From Prosopocoilus inquinatus (Eukaryota > Arthropoda > Insecta > Coleoptera > Lucanidae): a stretch of DNA of 64,000 bases. The position numbers were made by a program, and so were the translations under genes. The notes beneath the pieces were generated by a model, which saw only the letters and a list, made by a program, of their open reading frames with translations, was not told the DNA's origin and made no database searches. Below, piece after piece: positions 44,301 through 56,897 of the stretch (within the stretch, counting starts at the first letter, position 1; the number at the start of each line of letters is the position of its first letter). The stretch is from NCBI GenBank assembly GCA_036172665.1, contig CM069870.1:68448212-68512211 (forward strand), read 5' to 3'.

Positions 44301-45959
44301 CGATGTTACCGCGAGCCATGTTTGTAATTAATTTCTTGAGAAATCCGCTTTCTTTTGCGTCTACTTTTCCTACTGAGGGCGTGTACGATTTGAGTACGCT
44401 GATGGAGTTCCATCTCCTCGCGTTCGACTCTAATGGCGTTTACGGAAAATTGATAGGAGTAGCTGAATTGTAACAGACGTTTACGAAAAACTGATCAGAG
44501 CAGGTAAATAGCGATCGGAAACATGATCGAAATACAACTCACCACCAACTGGATCAGTGAATTCGTGCCTCTGCTGTTGAAGCAGAATCCCACTTATTAC
44601 TGATTGAAAGTGAGGTTAGGAATACTAAAAAAAATGTTGTTTTGGTTCTTGTGTAAGAATGTGTTGGAGGATTTAACATAATCGACATTGTGAATTAATC
44701 AATAAGCATTCAGTGTGATAAGTATGACTATTTCACGGCATTTTAACTATATTTTTTTTGGGAATTATTCGATAAACGCTTTTAGCCAATTTTTTTGGAA
44801 ACGCTCAAACTTGAGAATCGGCGTTTCAAAAGTAAATTGTATAAACATTGCTCAATTGAAGAATAAACATCGGCCAGATCGTTTACAAACCTGTTCGGAA
44901 ATTGTTTGATCTGATTACTAATCCCAACTTACTCTATCACAACGACATGACAAAACGAATCGGATCGCACAACCCGATCAATTTGTCGTAAACGCCATAA
45001 GTGACCGGCGAAGCTACCTTCCCGAAGGTCATCGGTGTGCGACAGTTGACACGAGCTTTGATTGAAGTTCGACGTTTGCACGAGTGGCGGCGCTGCCTCG
45101 CTGACATTTATTCCCGACTGAGAGACGGAGCACAACTGGTCAACTGAGACCCTGTAACCGTAATGTACACACTTGTTTCTTAATTAATTCAACGTATTAG
45201 GTTAACGTTCTCTTAAACAAATTAAACCTAGTTTTAGTTTAATTTAAGTAAAGTGGATTAACGGTCCACATTTTGTAAAGGTATTTTGAATGTTCAAGTG
45301 TTAAAGTTTCTCGCGAATATTTTCGAATATTAGCGCAGGCTGTGAACTCTTGGAAGTCTGTTTTACAGTACGCAGAGATCAGCTGGGGTTCTTCCTGACG
45401 CCTTTAATATTTTTAACTCACCCTTCTCCATCAGAGTACTCGCTTGGGACAGCCTACTCTCAGCGCAACCATATTAAAGTAATCAAGAGGTAACGTAACA
45501 TACTTAAAACGATTATTTAAGTTATGCTCGGATTTTTAAAGCGTCTATCAAGGTCATTCGATGTAATTACTATTCATTGCATTTTAACAAACAACACTTG
45601 CGCTTGCGCTTTACAATCCTTGCAATTCTACAATCACAAAATTGAAAAGTGGTTTTGTGTATACGGGGTGTTTCGCGAATCCCACTGATAAAATTTCCAT
45701 TTCCATAATTATTTATCCTGACACTTTTTAAACAGATTTTATTAAGCGATGTATTTAAAATGTACGTAAAATGGTTCCGCGCGAGAAAAAAAATTTAAAC
45801 GCTTTTCTGGAGCGGTAGAGAATTTTACGATTCAGTTTTTAATCACGGCAGCGATAGAATCAACTCCCAAACAGAAAATTAAAACGGGGTCAATTCATTT
45901 CGCGGTCCATTTAACAGCTCTAATGAATAGGCGTCGAACTTTTATCATCGAACTCTCGC
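44301..45959. other. Mostly unassigned sequence
   Basis: No gene was recognised. 45340-45500 is a diverged relative of 39540-39710. An arginine-rich short frame at 45020-45130 (RALIEVRRLHEWRRCLADI) has no known family. Confidence 0.35.
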
Positions 45960-47060
45960 TAAATGCAACAACCCCTCTCGACCCCCGACGTTCGATTGTT
46001 AGTTTTTTCCAACCGCAAATAAACCGCCGCGTTAAATTTAATTATCATTTCAAATAATAAATAACGCCGGCGCCCGTTTTTGAAATAACTTATTTAAAGT
46101 CGGTTGTTTTTTTTTGAATAAATAATTGAAAGTTAATTAAAATTATTATTAAAATTAAAGTTACTGAATGGTATGCTTTTCAAAGCCTGACGGCTAATCA
46201 ACTCATTAATCAGGTATTTATGACCAGCGATTTCCGTGCGCAAATCAGTCCGAAATACTCGTATCATTTTTGTTTAATTAAGCCTTTTTATTGTGAACTT
46301 CAAAGCCAAACCTAACGAATTATTTATTATCGAACGTTCATCAAATGCAACGACCCCCGATGTTACGTTCGATTGTTAGTTTTTCCAACCGCGGAGTTAA
46401 ATTTAATTATCATTTAAAATAAATAAATAATGCCGGCGCGCGTTTTTGAAAAAACTCATTTGAAGTCAGTTGTTTTTTTCTTTTTAAATAAATAATTGAA
46501 AGTTATTGAGTAGTCTGCTAATGAAATTCATTGTGATTGCTCTCTACCGCTTTTTAATTTTAAGAAATTATGACTGAATGCTCCTGAAAGTTGCTCACAT
46601 TTGCCAAACAATCCGGACTCGGTGGACGACCATGTCACAATCTAGTCAGTGCTTTAGTTAGTTAATCGCATAGAGTGCAGTTCGTTGTTTTGTTAATTAA
46701 CAATTCCCTTTGGATGGGATGCTTAAGTGACGTTTGACCAACCGTAAAAAGCACTATACGCAAATCAAAGCATTCATGTATGCTTTTCAAAGCCTGACGA
46801 CTAATTAATCCATAAATCAGGTATTTATGACCAGCGATTTCTGTGCGCTAATCAGTTCGCAATTCTTGCTCAGTTAAGGCGTTTTATTATCTCCCGTACC
46901 TCAAAGCCTAACCTGACGAATTAATTGTCATCGAATGTTCATTAAATGCAATAACCCCCGATGTTACGTTCGATTGTTAGTTTTTCCATCCGCAAATAAA
47001 CAGCGACGTTAAATTTAATTACCAGGTATTATAAACAAATAACGGGTGCAATGAAACACG
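45960..47060 (+). repeat. Diverged direct duplications, two interleaved blocks
   Basis: Block X (CCCCCGA, GTTCGATTGTTAGTTTTT, GTTAAATTTAATTA) is at about 45977, 46346 and 46957. Block Y (ATGCTTTTCAAAGCCTGACG, AGGTATTTATGACCAGCGATTTC, CAAAGCC(A/T)AACCT(G/A)ACGAATT) is at about 46165 and 46775. Block Y also occurs at 26985-27135. Confidence 0.8.
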
Positions 47061-47509
47061 CGGCGATTTTGGATTTTATGAATGAAATTCATTGTCGGTG
47101 ATGAAAATTGTTATTACTCTCCGTTTTTTTTTTGTTTTTTGTTTTTTTTTTTGTAATTAACACCGCGCTCGTAAATTCCGGAACAAGAAAGCTTTTACGG
47201 GGTAGTAAAACGCGAGGAGCAGAGTATAATAGTCCCGGTTTCTAATTCGAGAAACACATCAAGTGTGCCGAAAAGTAACGGCGTAGGTGTGCCGTAAAAA
47301 CGTTGCTAACTAGGTTTTGCGAGGTTCCAAGCGTGTCAAGGACTCGAGCGCAATAATTTCACTTGGATCAAAACAATAACAAGAAGAAAAAAATGTTGTG
47401 TACCGCGGCAGCCTGAGCGTAAGCGTTTTCAAGAAAAAAAATAATGATTTCGAAGACTCGCAGCAAATTTCGTCAAAAAAAAAATTACGCACCTATTGGA
47501 ACTAAACGT
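47061..47509. other. Unassigned sequence with T-rich run
   Basis: No gene recognised. Confidence 0.4.
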
Positions 47510-48600
47510 CAAATAGAATTGGGATACAAGATTCATAAAGCGTTAAACTCCTTTTCCGAGCAACAAAAAAACAGCTATCGAACGAAGAAAACAAGTGCGG
47601 CTGGCCGCCCGTCGTGTCTTGGAATGAATGGAAAAATGAACTGTAACAAACCTTGACGATAAGAAACGTACACACCGTACTCCTCAACTGCTACCGGTGC
47701 TCACGAATGTATCCCCCCGCAATAAAAAACGAACCTATTGCCAACGGAAAACAAGAAATTGAGCAGCGTGCTTGCGTTAAATGGCTGTTCATGTAAACTC
47801 CTGCGATTACGTGAATGCTTCGAACTGTTGGCTTCGGATGTTAGATAACACATCAGAACACACGCAGAGTTCAATTCATTCCAGTCAAACTGGAAAAATT
47901 TGCGAAAGCGCGAGTGTTGGATTGGGCTGACGTTCGCTCGGCAATAAATCTCGTAAATTTCATTTGATTAGAGGCCGCTGTCACTCTTTTTGTGTTGTAC
48001 GTCGCGCTGATTTTCGTAAAAGTCGGCAAGGCATAGTTTGTTCGAAAACACGTCAAAAGACACGCAGAGCTCAATTCTTTCCAGTCAAATTGTTCAGATG
48101 AATTTTGCAGCAATAATTGATACAGATTCCCAGACAAATTGGCAAAAGTGCGAATGCGTCCTAGCGCGTCGTCGTTTCGTAGAATAAAACCACATTGGTG
48201 GCGGAAATCACTTACAGATTCTGAAAATGGCCGACAAATGAAGAAGTAAATAGAGTGCGGTAGAATGACAGACCAATGACGAGCTGGTATTTCAAACGGC
48301 GCATTAGCGGCGTCATTTCCGGAAGACGTCCAAGCCCACGAACAAACCAGACGCGTCGAGATGATAGATAACACGTCAGAAGACACGTAGAGCTCAATTC
48401 ATTCCAGTCAAACTGTTTAGTTGAATCCTGCAGCAACAATTTACATAGATTCCCAAAATTAGCCAAAGCGCGAGTATTCGTTTGGGCTGGCGTTCGCTCG
48501 GCAATAAATCTCGTAAATTTCCTTTGATTAGAGGCCGCTGTCATTCTTTTTTGTTGAACACCGCACTAATTTTCGTAAAAGTCGGCAACGCTTAGTTTGT
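47510..48600. repeat. Dispersed repeat family E, copy 1, with internal duplication
   Basis: 47510-47900 matches 51520-51940 (GATTCATAAAGCG, ATGAATGGAAAAATGAACTGTAACAAACCTTGA, CCGTACTCCTCAACTGCTACCG, GCTCACGAAT). The later part has three units of a block with CGCAGAGTTCAATTCATTCCAGTC and GCTCGGCAATAAATCTCGTAAATTT, near 47870, 48065 and 48390. Minus-strand frames of 171 and 110 codons span these units and repeat the same residues (LLLQDSTKQFDWNELSS type). Repetition and lack of a known domain argue against a gene. Confidence 0.75.
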
Positions 48601-49379
48601 TCGATTTAACTTGTGCACTCGATCGCCGCGTGAAAAGCCCAGGAATGTCCGGAATTTCTCAGAGTGTGATAATAATGTCACGAAAAGACTCCACCATATC
48701 ACGGATGGCCTTGACCACCCACGTTACGAGGAGACTTCCGGTTTGTAGAGGCGTAGGTAGAGCTTTTGATTAAAAAGTGTGCCGCTTTATCTGATTTAGA
48801 TTAGAGTTAAATTGATCTTTTAGGATCGGGGGTTTTCTCTGCCAGTCCGGATCGTAAGGAAAAATCGCGATGAAAACTTGTGGGTTGCGTTCAATGGGGT
48901 CGACGATGGACCGGGCTGGACGATTAATTGGGTAACTAGCGATGGTTTCAGCTTTGACGGCGCGGCGTTCGAGGGTAGCGATTACATTTAAGCGGCGACG
49001 ACAGTGCAGACCAGGGGAAATAACGGCGACGTCCATTAGGGGTGAAGACGGCACGTCACTTCATGAAAATCGGACTAACGAGTTAGGGGGTCATTCTAAT
49101 CGGAGTTGCAAGTTACAAAGTGGTGAAATGTTTCTATTACCAAGCGCGTTGTATTCTGTTAATACCGCAAATTGCCGAGATTGCAGGTTCTAACCACGTT
49201 GCCAAGGAAGTGCCGCCCTTGCTAAGTCTCAGATCAGATTGGAATAACGCCCTTAGTTAGCGACTGAAGGTCCAGGGCTGACAACGGTTACAGTCTACGG
49301 AGAAACGACGACGACGATCGTTCGGACCGGACGAGGCCCTTCACTTTTTGTGAATCGCCCTAACAGCTCAGTTCACGAC
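48601..49379. other. Unassigned sequence
   Basis: A distant relation to 4130-4360 is suggested by CGACGTCCATTAGGGGTGAAGACGG versus CGATGTCCATCAGGGATGGAAACGC-type blocks. No gene recognised. Confidence 0.35.
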
Positions 49380-49640
49380 TATAGTTCCAAATTCGGCTCG
49401 GCCTATTTATACCGGTTTGTTTACAAAAATCTGCAAATCTGTTTACTTACTTAACTCGGTTGCGAATTAGCACTTGAGTTTGTAAGAAGGCTTGCAAGTA
49501 AGCGCTCCGGTTTCACAATCCGCGCTTTTGTTTTCGCCGAGTTCTGAGTTTCGTAACTGGAACGCGATTACTCGCACATAACGTTTAAGTGTGTTAATTA
49601 TTTCCGTAAATTTTAAATGGTTTTATAGAAAGTCTAATCG
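49380..49640 (+). repeat. Diverged dispersed copy of the 4.37-4.86 kb repeat
   Basis: The order TTCCAAATTCGGCTCG, CGGTTTGTTTACAAAAAT, CTTACTTAACTCGGT, GAGTTTCGTAACTGGAA, TTAAGTGTGTTAATTATTTCCGTA and AGTCTAATCGTGACA follows the 4370-4870 sequence. Confidence 0.8.
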
Positions 49641-51519
49641 TGACACTAATTAATTTATTGACTTGTCCGATAATGCAAAAACATAACAACTAAATACAAA
49701 AAAAGAATAATTCAACAGTTTTTCGAAGGTATTTAATTCAAATGTAAAAAGAGAAATAGAATACTGTAATCATGTAACAACTGTAACATTTTCAAATTAT
49801 TATTCATTAATTATTACAAATCGGATATTATATTTGATTAAAATTCAACACATTCGTTGTTTATTTACTGAAATTAAAATAAATACACGTATTTACTGGT
49901 GGCTTTAATTTATTTGCATAATTAATTACGTCATCGAAAATTTGTTCAAATAACAACGTTTGTAATTAAAACAAAAGCTTTATCGTAAGCGGAAGGTGAG
50001 GGGGAGGGGGGATTATAGTATATTGTATTACGGACTCATTTCGCAACTAAAAACATTTCTTAATTCGTCAGCTAGAAATTATTTTCGTAAGCGGCGGACA
50101 TGTCCTGAATCCGTCTCTGTCCAACGTCTTTATGGGCATTTTACTAAAATTTTCAATTTTTCTGAACCGTTCTATTCTTAAATTCTGAAATCAAATTCCG
50201 TACAGTCTTTACTGAATGACTTTCACGCCTCGCTTTAAAGGATTCTTCAAGATTTTTACGAAAAGATTTTCGTTTGTTTTCTCTATTTTTGTTTCTGTTC
50301 GATCTGATCCGGCCATGTTTAATTTCAGGATTGACACCTTAACTTCGTATTTTGACTGGCAAATATACATCATACACAATGAAGGTATTTTTACGCTTGT
50401 TACAGTTTATTTTCCCCAAATATACGTAACCATTTTATGCCCGTTACAGTTTATTTTCCCCCTTTGCGTTTGACGCGCCCTGCATAGTGGAAAATTGATA
50501 TTGCGTTTCGCTTAATAACGCATCGCGCTTGTGTTGGCGTTTGAATTCAACGCCGGCTACGTTGGCGTTGGAGGCTCTACGGTCCGCGTGAGATAGGGTC
50601 GTCGCAGCTGCTTTTTGTGAACTCCTAAGAAACTAAAAACACCTTTATTCGTCGTAATTATGTTCAGGAGAGCAAGGTTTTATTCCTTTTTTTGCCCGTC
50701 TGGCAGTTTATACCGCTTCGTTTGGTTTGTAGAAGATTCCAGGATATTTCGTGAGAATTTTAATAATAATAATAATAATAATAATAGTCGCTCAACAGGA
50801 ATATTCCCAATTATGGGACGAAATAAGAATAAACATTAAAATTTTATGGCCGGTTTATTTTCAAAACTGAAATATTTGTCGGAAATATTAGACGACGCGT
50901 TGGTTTTTTTTTTTATTGTTGCAACAGGACAAGGCGCACCAAATTTGACTTATTACGCCCCTGCACCGCTTTACACCTGGCTTATTTTGAGCGATTTAAT
51001 GTTTTTCCCGCCATTCTATTACTTTTACGATATACTCCTGGACACTAAGACACCTGATGTGACAAGTTTGCACCGTAACGTCAATAATTGCCCCTAAGCT
51101 ATACTCAGAAGGGGATGGGCGGGTTCGTTTAAATATGTTATAATTAGGACGCTGGGTAAATCCGGCTGGAGATCGCACTATTAAGCCCCGGTATTGCCGG
51201 CAGCTTACAGTGGAACGGGCTGGGTCAAATCAAACCAACGCGAGAGTTAGTCAAAAGGGCGCCACTCAACAGAAGACCAAGAGATGGAATGCACCAAGAA
51301 GCAGGTTTCGTGACGTCAGCTTCCTTCAATCACTGGAAATGTCAAAGGTCATAAGAATAACCTCGATCAGAAAAAGAGACGATTGCACAAAAAAAAAAAA
51401 AATTAAAGCAGACAGAATGTCGCCGACTGGAATTATTAAAAGTATCCAAACTTGTTTTAATTCGCAAAATACAAAGCGCGCGTAATAAAACGGGTAATTC
51501 AGCTATGAAAACGATTTTA
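49641..51519. other. Unassigned sequence with AAT microsatellite
   Basis: A (TAA)n run of about nine units lies at 50760-50788. Short open frames at 50216-50473 and 50846-51097 have no recognised domains. Confidence 0.4.
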
Positions 51520-52100
51520 TTTACGAGATGCGAGATTCATAAAGCGATAAAGTAACTCCTTTTCCCGGACAACAAAAACATATTTATCGAGTGAAGAAAA
51601 CGTGGAAAACTCGCCCGCAAAACAAGTCCGGCCAGCCGCGCTGAGAAGAAGGGCATGCCGGCGTCACACTATATATGGTGTCTACAAATGAATGGAAAAA
51701 TGAACTGTAACAAACCTTGAACGTATTCGCCGTACTCCTCAACTGCTACCGATGCTCACGAATATATACCTCCCTATTGAAAAAAAAAGACGAATCTGTT
51801 GTTAACAAATAATAAGAAATGAACAGCGTGCTTGTGTTTAATAGTCATTCACATACCTGTGATTACGTGGATTCTACGATCCGTTGACTTGAAATGCTGG
51901 ATAACGCGTCAAAAGACACGCAGAACTCAATTCATTCCGGTCAAACTGTTTAATTGAATCTTGCAGCAATAGTTTAGACAGATTAGCGAAAGCACGAATG
52001 CACCAAATCGCTTCGATACAGAAAATGGCCGACGAATCAAGAAATAGGCAAAACGGCAAACCAATGATGAGTGGGTGGTTTTGGCACCTTGTTTACTTTG
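51520..52100. repeat. Dispersed repeat family E, copy 2
   Basis: It is collinear with 47510-47900 and continues into one unit of the 48.06-48.3 kb block (AATGGCCGAC(G/A)AAT, CAAACCAATGA(T/C)GAG). It is more decayed than copy 1. Confidence 0.8.
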
Positions 52101-52842
52101 GTCAAATACTCCCATTAAGTTAAGTGGACATAGACGTGAGGATTAATTAGATTTAACTAATCGTTCTGTCGAATAAGTCTGTTGACTCACTGAAAATTCG
52201 TTTCGTAATCATAAATGAGTGGCTACATACGTACCTATAACACAATTCCTATTTTATTTATTTGTACTCTGATGCATGAATGTTGTGTTGCGTGTATAAA
52301 TTCGATGTCCTCTTTTCTTTAATTAATCTTTCTGCGATTAAAAGAATGGAGTGGCGCCCTTTTGAAGTTGTTTGTGTTCACGTTAATTCAACAACCCACC
52401 CCGTTCCGCTGAGCTGCCGGTGATGCCGAAGTTAATCGTCACGGCACTAAACCTTGTTACAACTCAGATAGGTAGCATGCTATTAACGTGCCGTTCTGAT
52501 TAATGCGCTGCTCACAGTGCCATTCGATCCGTGTATCACATTTCAGTTATTCTGCATTCTTCTTTTCATTTCTTGGACTTGACTTTTCTCATTCTCACTT
52601 GTTTGGTGCGGTATTTTAGACTTATCTGAGATTTTTTTCTCCCCCCCCCCCCCCATTTCTAAAAACCTTTTTCACTCTAGAGAGAAAAAAAAAAGAAAAA
52701 CGAAAAGTCTTTTTACGAGGACAGTTCTTCTCGGCAGCTTTGAAAATTTACAAAAATCAAATATGTCAGCGTGACACAAGTTTGCAAATAAATTCGTCGT
52801 TAAATTTTTACGGACTCCTCGTCTCTTGAGAAGGTGATGGGA
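52101..52842. other. Unassigned sequence with poly-C run
   Basis: A C run of about 16 lies near 52640-52655. Otherwise nothing recognised. Confidence 0.4.
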
Positions 52843-54007
52843 AACCCTAACTCTATCTAGTTAATTAGGCCACTTGATAAGGATCTTTCGTCAACTACAC
52901 TTAAGTGCCTTAGGTTACTTGGCAAGGAATGAAAATACTGAACTCAGAATTGTCAAAGTAATTCAAATACTGAACTTTACAAGTTCTTTAGTCACAGGTT
53001 TCTGAGCCAATTAAAATAACTTTTAAAACAATTTATAATTGGTGGTATAAATTGTTTTAGAAGTTATTATATTTATATTATACAGGGTGTAATCAAATTA
53101 GTTTCACGTATTAATACCGCAAGTTCCTCATCATGTAAGAGAATTAATGCTGCAACTACCAAAAGTGTAGCTCAAAAATAAAAAAATTACCTAGTGGAGG
53201 AGTATTGACTCTTTTGTTTGAGAACTTCTGGTCGGCCGTGCACAAAAACAACGTTATAAAACAAAGTTCCAGCTAAATTCAAGGTCAATTGGTTGATCGC
53301 ATTTTAAAAGCTTTATGGGAACACAATAAAATAGAATCACCGACCCATTAAAGACGAGCGTTCAAATTCACAACCTCTCGGTCGTGGCCCGTGTGTGCAT
53401 TGTTTTTAAAGGAGAACAATTTAAATCTGCTTGCATTGATCAGAATTAAATCTGTTCCATTAGATAATCGATAATAATTAGATTTTGACATCCTGGTCTT
53501 TGTAAACCAATAGTACACATGATTTACAGTGCTAATTTTGCGTATTAAAATGATTTAAAAAAAATATTAGTCGCTTTGATTGATTGTCACCTTGTTAATT
53601 ATTTCAATTATTTCCACTAGCGAATACGTTTCTTCGTAGTTCGATTTCAATGACGCTTTACTGTTTTGGTTCCACAAAATAATAAAAGCGACGACTGCAT
53701 TCAATAACGATTTTCCGAAATGCAGAAAGAACAGACATTCTTAAACATTTTGCGCAATAAAGAAATAACAATGCAGTTTATTTACGACCAGCAAATAAAG
53801 CACAAGATGAATACGTATTTTTTTTATTTTATTTATTTTTATTTTTATTATATTCGGGAAACCAACAGGACAATGTCCCAATAACGGTTCCCACGAAAGA
53901 ACAAAATACATAATGCAAAACATATAGGTATCATGAACCATACACCTGTAGTTATGAAGCTGACGTACAAGAGAAGGATGAATAAAAGAATGAATGAATG
54001 AATGAAA

Positions 54008-56848
54008 TTATGTATGTTTCAATATTTGGTGTACACTAGAGATCAATTTAGGCAGCCCGACATGGAAAATGTCTACATCATTCGCAACTCGATTAAAAGA
54101 ATGACATAATCTGTAAATTGGTGAATTTGTACCAATATTCGTCCTTTGACTGTCAATATAAAAAGTCAGCGGATACCTAGATTCACATCTCGGTACGCAA
54201 AAATTTAACTTTGACAGCAGCTCTTGGCAATCGATGTAATTATTTATTACTTTAAAAATAAATATTATATCCGCAGCAACGCGCCTCTGTTCCAGAGAGA
54301 GAAGATTGTATTTTCTCAATGACATTGTGTACGAAGGACTTGGATTTTCATGAGAAAACCTGTATTCTAAAAATTTAAAAAATTTCTTTTGCACACTTTC
54401 TAATCTATTTATATAAACATTATATTGAGGAGTCCAGATAATGGAGCAATACTGCAAATTACTAAGTACGAGAGATTTATAAAGGTGTATAATGGAGTGC
54501 AAATCGGTAAAAGGCTTGGTGATTCTACATATAAAACCGAACATTTTGAAAGCTTTTCTGGTTATTAAATCTATATGATATTGGAAACTCAATTTGGAAT
54601 CAAAAACAACCCCAAGGTCTTTAATTTGAGATACTTTGGTTAAGGGTATGTCATTAATTTTGTAAGTATAATCTATAAAATATTTTTTCCGAGTGACAGT
54701 GAGATGTTTACATTTAGTAATGTTTAAAAACAGTTTGCTTTTCCTGCAATAGTCTACAAGGTTATTAATGTTTAATTGCATAGTTTCGCAGTCGGTAATA
54801 GATTTAACCTCTAAAAAAATTTTAAGATCGTCAGCATAAAGCGGGAAATTGCAGGAATTTAGTACATTTCCAATATCATTTATAAAAAGTGTAAATAAAG
54901 TGGGTCCTAGATGAGAGCCTTGCGGCACTCCAGATAAAATTTTCACAGGATTTGATTTACATCCATTAATCACCACAGCTTGGGTCCTATGATACAGATA
55001 TGATTTTATCCAACGGAGAAGGTTTCCATGAAAACCCAAGTAGTCCAGCTTTTGCAGAAGAATGCGATGATTAATCTTATCAAATGCCTTTTGAAAATCG
55101 GTATAAATAACATCGACTTGACCAGAAGAATCTAGAATAGAATGAAGATATTCGTTATATAAAATTAAATTGGTGGTTGACGATCTCCCTCTGCAAAAGC
55201 CGTGCTGCTGCGGAATCAATGACTGTTTAGTAAATTCGTAAATCATGTCATTCACAATCGACTCGAAAATTTTTGCAAATATCGATAGTTTAGATATCGG
55301 TCTATAATTACTAACATCTGTTACAGGACCTTCCTTGTAAATGGGGGTAATGTAGGCATTTTTCCATATATCGGAGAAAGTACATTCACGAAGTGATTTA
55401 TTGTACAAGATTAAAGGTGGAAGTGATAAGCTATCAATACAAGATTTCACAAAATAAGGAGGAATATTGTCTGGACCGGACCCCTTATACACATTAAGTT
55501 TAGAAATCTTATTTTTAATAGAGGACAGGTTTAATTCATTAACGACAACAACATCACGGTAAGCGTAATTAAAATCTAAATCGGTATCGTAATTAGAAGA
55601 AGGTATGTCATTTTCAAAAACGGAAGAAAAATAGGTATTAAAGAAATTGGCAATTGAAGATTCGTCTGCTGCTATAATATTATTATATGACATTTGGGAA
55701 GGTAGAGAAGATCGTGAACGTTTAGAAGATACGTAAGACCAAAAATATTTGACATCTTTTTTTAAATTATTCTGCACAGAGTCCATCCATTGTTTATGAT
55801 CGGTTTTAATTGATTCTTTTAATCGTCGTCTGAGTAAGGCAAAGAATTGGCCGAACTTTTTCCACTTCATATGAGCACGACGCTTCTCTTTATACATTTT
55901 AATGGTTGAAATTTTGTACCAGGCTGGAAATGCAGATTGACGCACTTTAATTTTAGGAATAAATTCATCAATAATGTTTTTATTCAAGTAAGCATAAAAC
56001 ACATCAACTGCTCTCTCAACAGGTAGACTATCTAGCATTGTATGCCACTCTACGTTAGATATTGCCTCATTAATAATTGAATAGTTAGCTTTACGAAAAT
56101 TATACATTGTTCTAGAAGGTAATGAAAAATAAGAAATATTATCATTAAAGAAATCAAAAGTGAAAGACTTGTGATGGATATCTTCAGTACAAAGTGATTC
56201 CTGAGCTGGTTTTATGTTTGAGATTACTCTGTTGCATAAAATTAAATCTAATACACGACCATTATGATTTGCTATATGGCAAAATTGGTTTATGTTTAAA
56301 TAGGACAACATATCTATCAACACCGCTTCTCCGGAATCATTAGTTCTTGTATTAGAAATCAAGCAGCCATCTGAGGGGGTCCAGACAATATTTCCTTTGT
56401 TGAAATCCCCAACAACTAAAAATATTTCGTTAGTAAATTCATACATTAACCTGGCTAAGTTATCGAAAAATAATTCATACTTTACACTTTCACTATTAGG
56501 AGGAAAGTAAACGCAACAAACGTTAATTTTGATGTTGGCTAAGGAAAAAGAAACCCAAAGATCTTCATTGCATGTGGACCAACCGTCATGTAGAGATGCG
56601 TTAAAGGGAGAAAGTACTGCGATAAGGCAGCCACCTCCATCTTTTTTGGCAGAAGTTTCGGGACTTCTATCGCGACGGAACACCTTATATCGACAGTCAA
56701 AAAGTTCACAACTGTTAATACCATCATTTAACCAGGTTTCTGTGCAAATTATCACCTCATGACTAGTAGTGATCACATTTTGAAAAAAATCGTTAGTCTT
56801 TGTCTTCAGTCCACGGGTATTTTGGTAGTAGAATGATATTGAATCCAT
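54008..56848 (-). CDS. Non-LTR ORF2: endonuclease and reverse transcriptase, 946 aa
   Basis: This protein nicks target DNA and copies the element RNA at the nick. The N-terminal apurinic-type endonuclease shows N10 (QNTRGL), E37 (TETWL), a GDFN motif at 147-150, RVLDL around 198-202, and DIHHKS at 223-228 in place of the usual S-D-H. The reverse transcriptase spans about 490-760: NYRPIS, QHGFCRGRSST, first aspartate D584 in YTDFQKAFD, SGVPQGSHLGP near 639-649, and YADD at 671-674. The C-terminus holds LYKSLVLSNLQYCSIIW. Length is normal for the superfamily and no frameshift is visible. It starts 49 nt after ORF1 ends. Confidence 0.92.
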   Translation of the reverse strand: MDSISFYYQNTRGLKTKTNDFFQNVITTSHEVIICTETWLNDGINSCELFDCRYKVFRRDRSPETSAKKDGGGCLIAVLSPFNASLHDGWSTCNEDLWVSFSLANIKINVCCVYFPPNSESVKYELFFDNLARLMYEFTNEIFLVVGDFNKGNIVWTPSDGCLISNTRTNDSGEAVLIDMLSYLNINQFCHIANHNGRVLDLILCNRVISNIKPAQESLCTEDIHHKSFTFDFFNDNISYFSLPSRTMYNFRKANYSIINEAISNVEWHTMLDSLPVERAVDVFYAYLNKNIIDEFIPKIKVRQSAFPAWYKISTIKMYKEKRRAHMKWKKFGQFFALLRRRLKESIKTDHKQWMDSVQNNLKKDVKYFWSYVSSKRSRSSLPSQMSYNNIIAADESSIANFFNTYFSSVFENDIPSSNYDTDLDFNYAYRDVVVVNELNLSSIKNKISKLNVYKGSGPDNIPPYFVKSCIDSLSLPPLILYNKSLRECTFSDIWKNAYITPIYKEGPVTDVSNYRPISKLSIFAKIFESIVNDMIYEFTKQSLIPQQHGFCRGRSSTTNLILYNEYLHSILDSSGQVDVIYTDFQKAFDKINHRILLQKLDYLGFHGNLLRWIKSYLYHRTQAVVINGCKSNPVKILSGVPQGSHLGPTLFTLFINDIGNVLNSCNFPLYADDLKIFLEVKSITDCETMQLNINNLVDYCRKSKLFLNITKCKHLTVTRKKYFIDYTYKINDIPLTKVSQIKDLGVVFDSKLSFQYHIDLITRKAFKMFGFICRITKPFTDLHSIIHLYKSLVLSNLQYCSIIWTPQYNVYINRLESVQKKFFKFLEYRFSHENPSPSYTMSLRKYNLLSLEQRRVAADIIFIFKVINNYIDCQELLSKLNFCVPRCESRYPLTFYIDSQRTNIGTNSPIYRLCHSFNRVANDVDIFHVGLPKLISSVHQILKHT

Positions 56849-56897
56849 AAATTGGAAGTGTTAATATATAACAGGGGGAAAAAAAAAATGGAGATCC

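Noticed and set aside
44929..45135. Arginine-rich plus-strand peptide as a transposase tail
   Set aside because: Too short, and no DDE or helix-turn-helix motif could be recognised.
47871..48544. 171- and 110-codon minus-strand frames as a gene
   Set aside because: They span internal duplications of a dispersed repeat, overlap each other, and lack a known domain or plausible start context.
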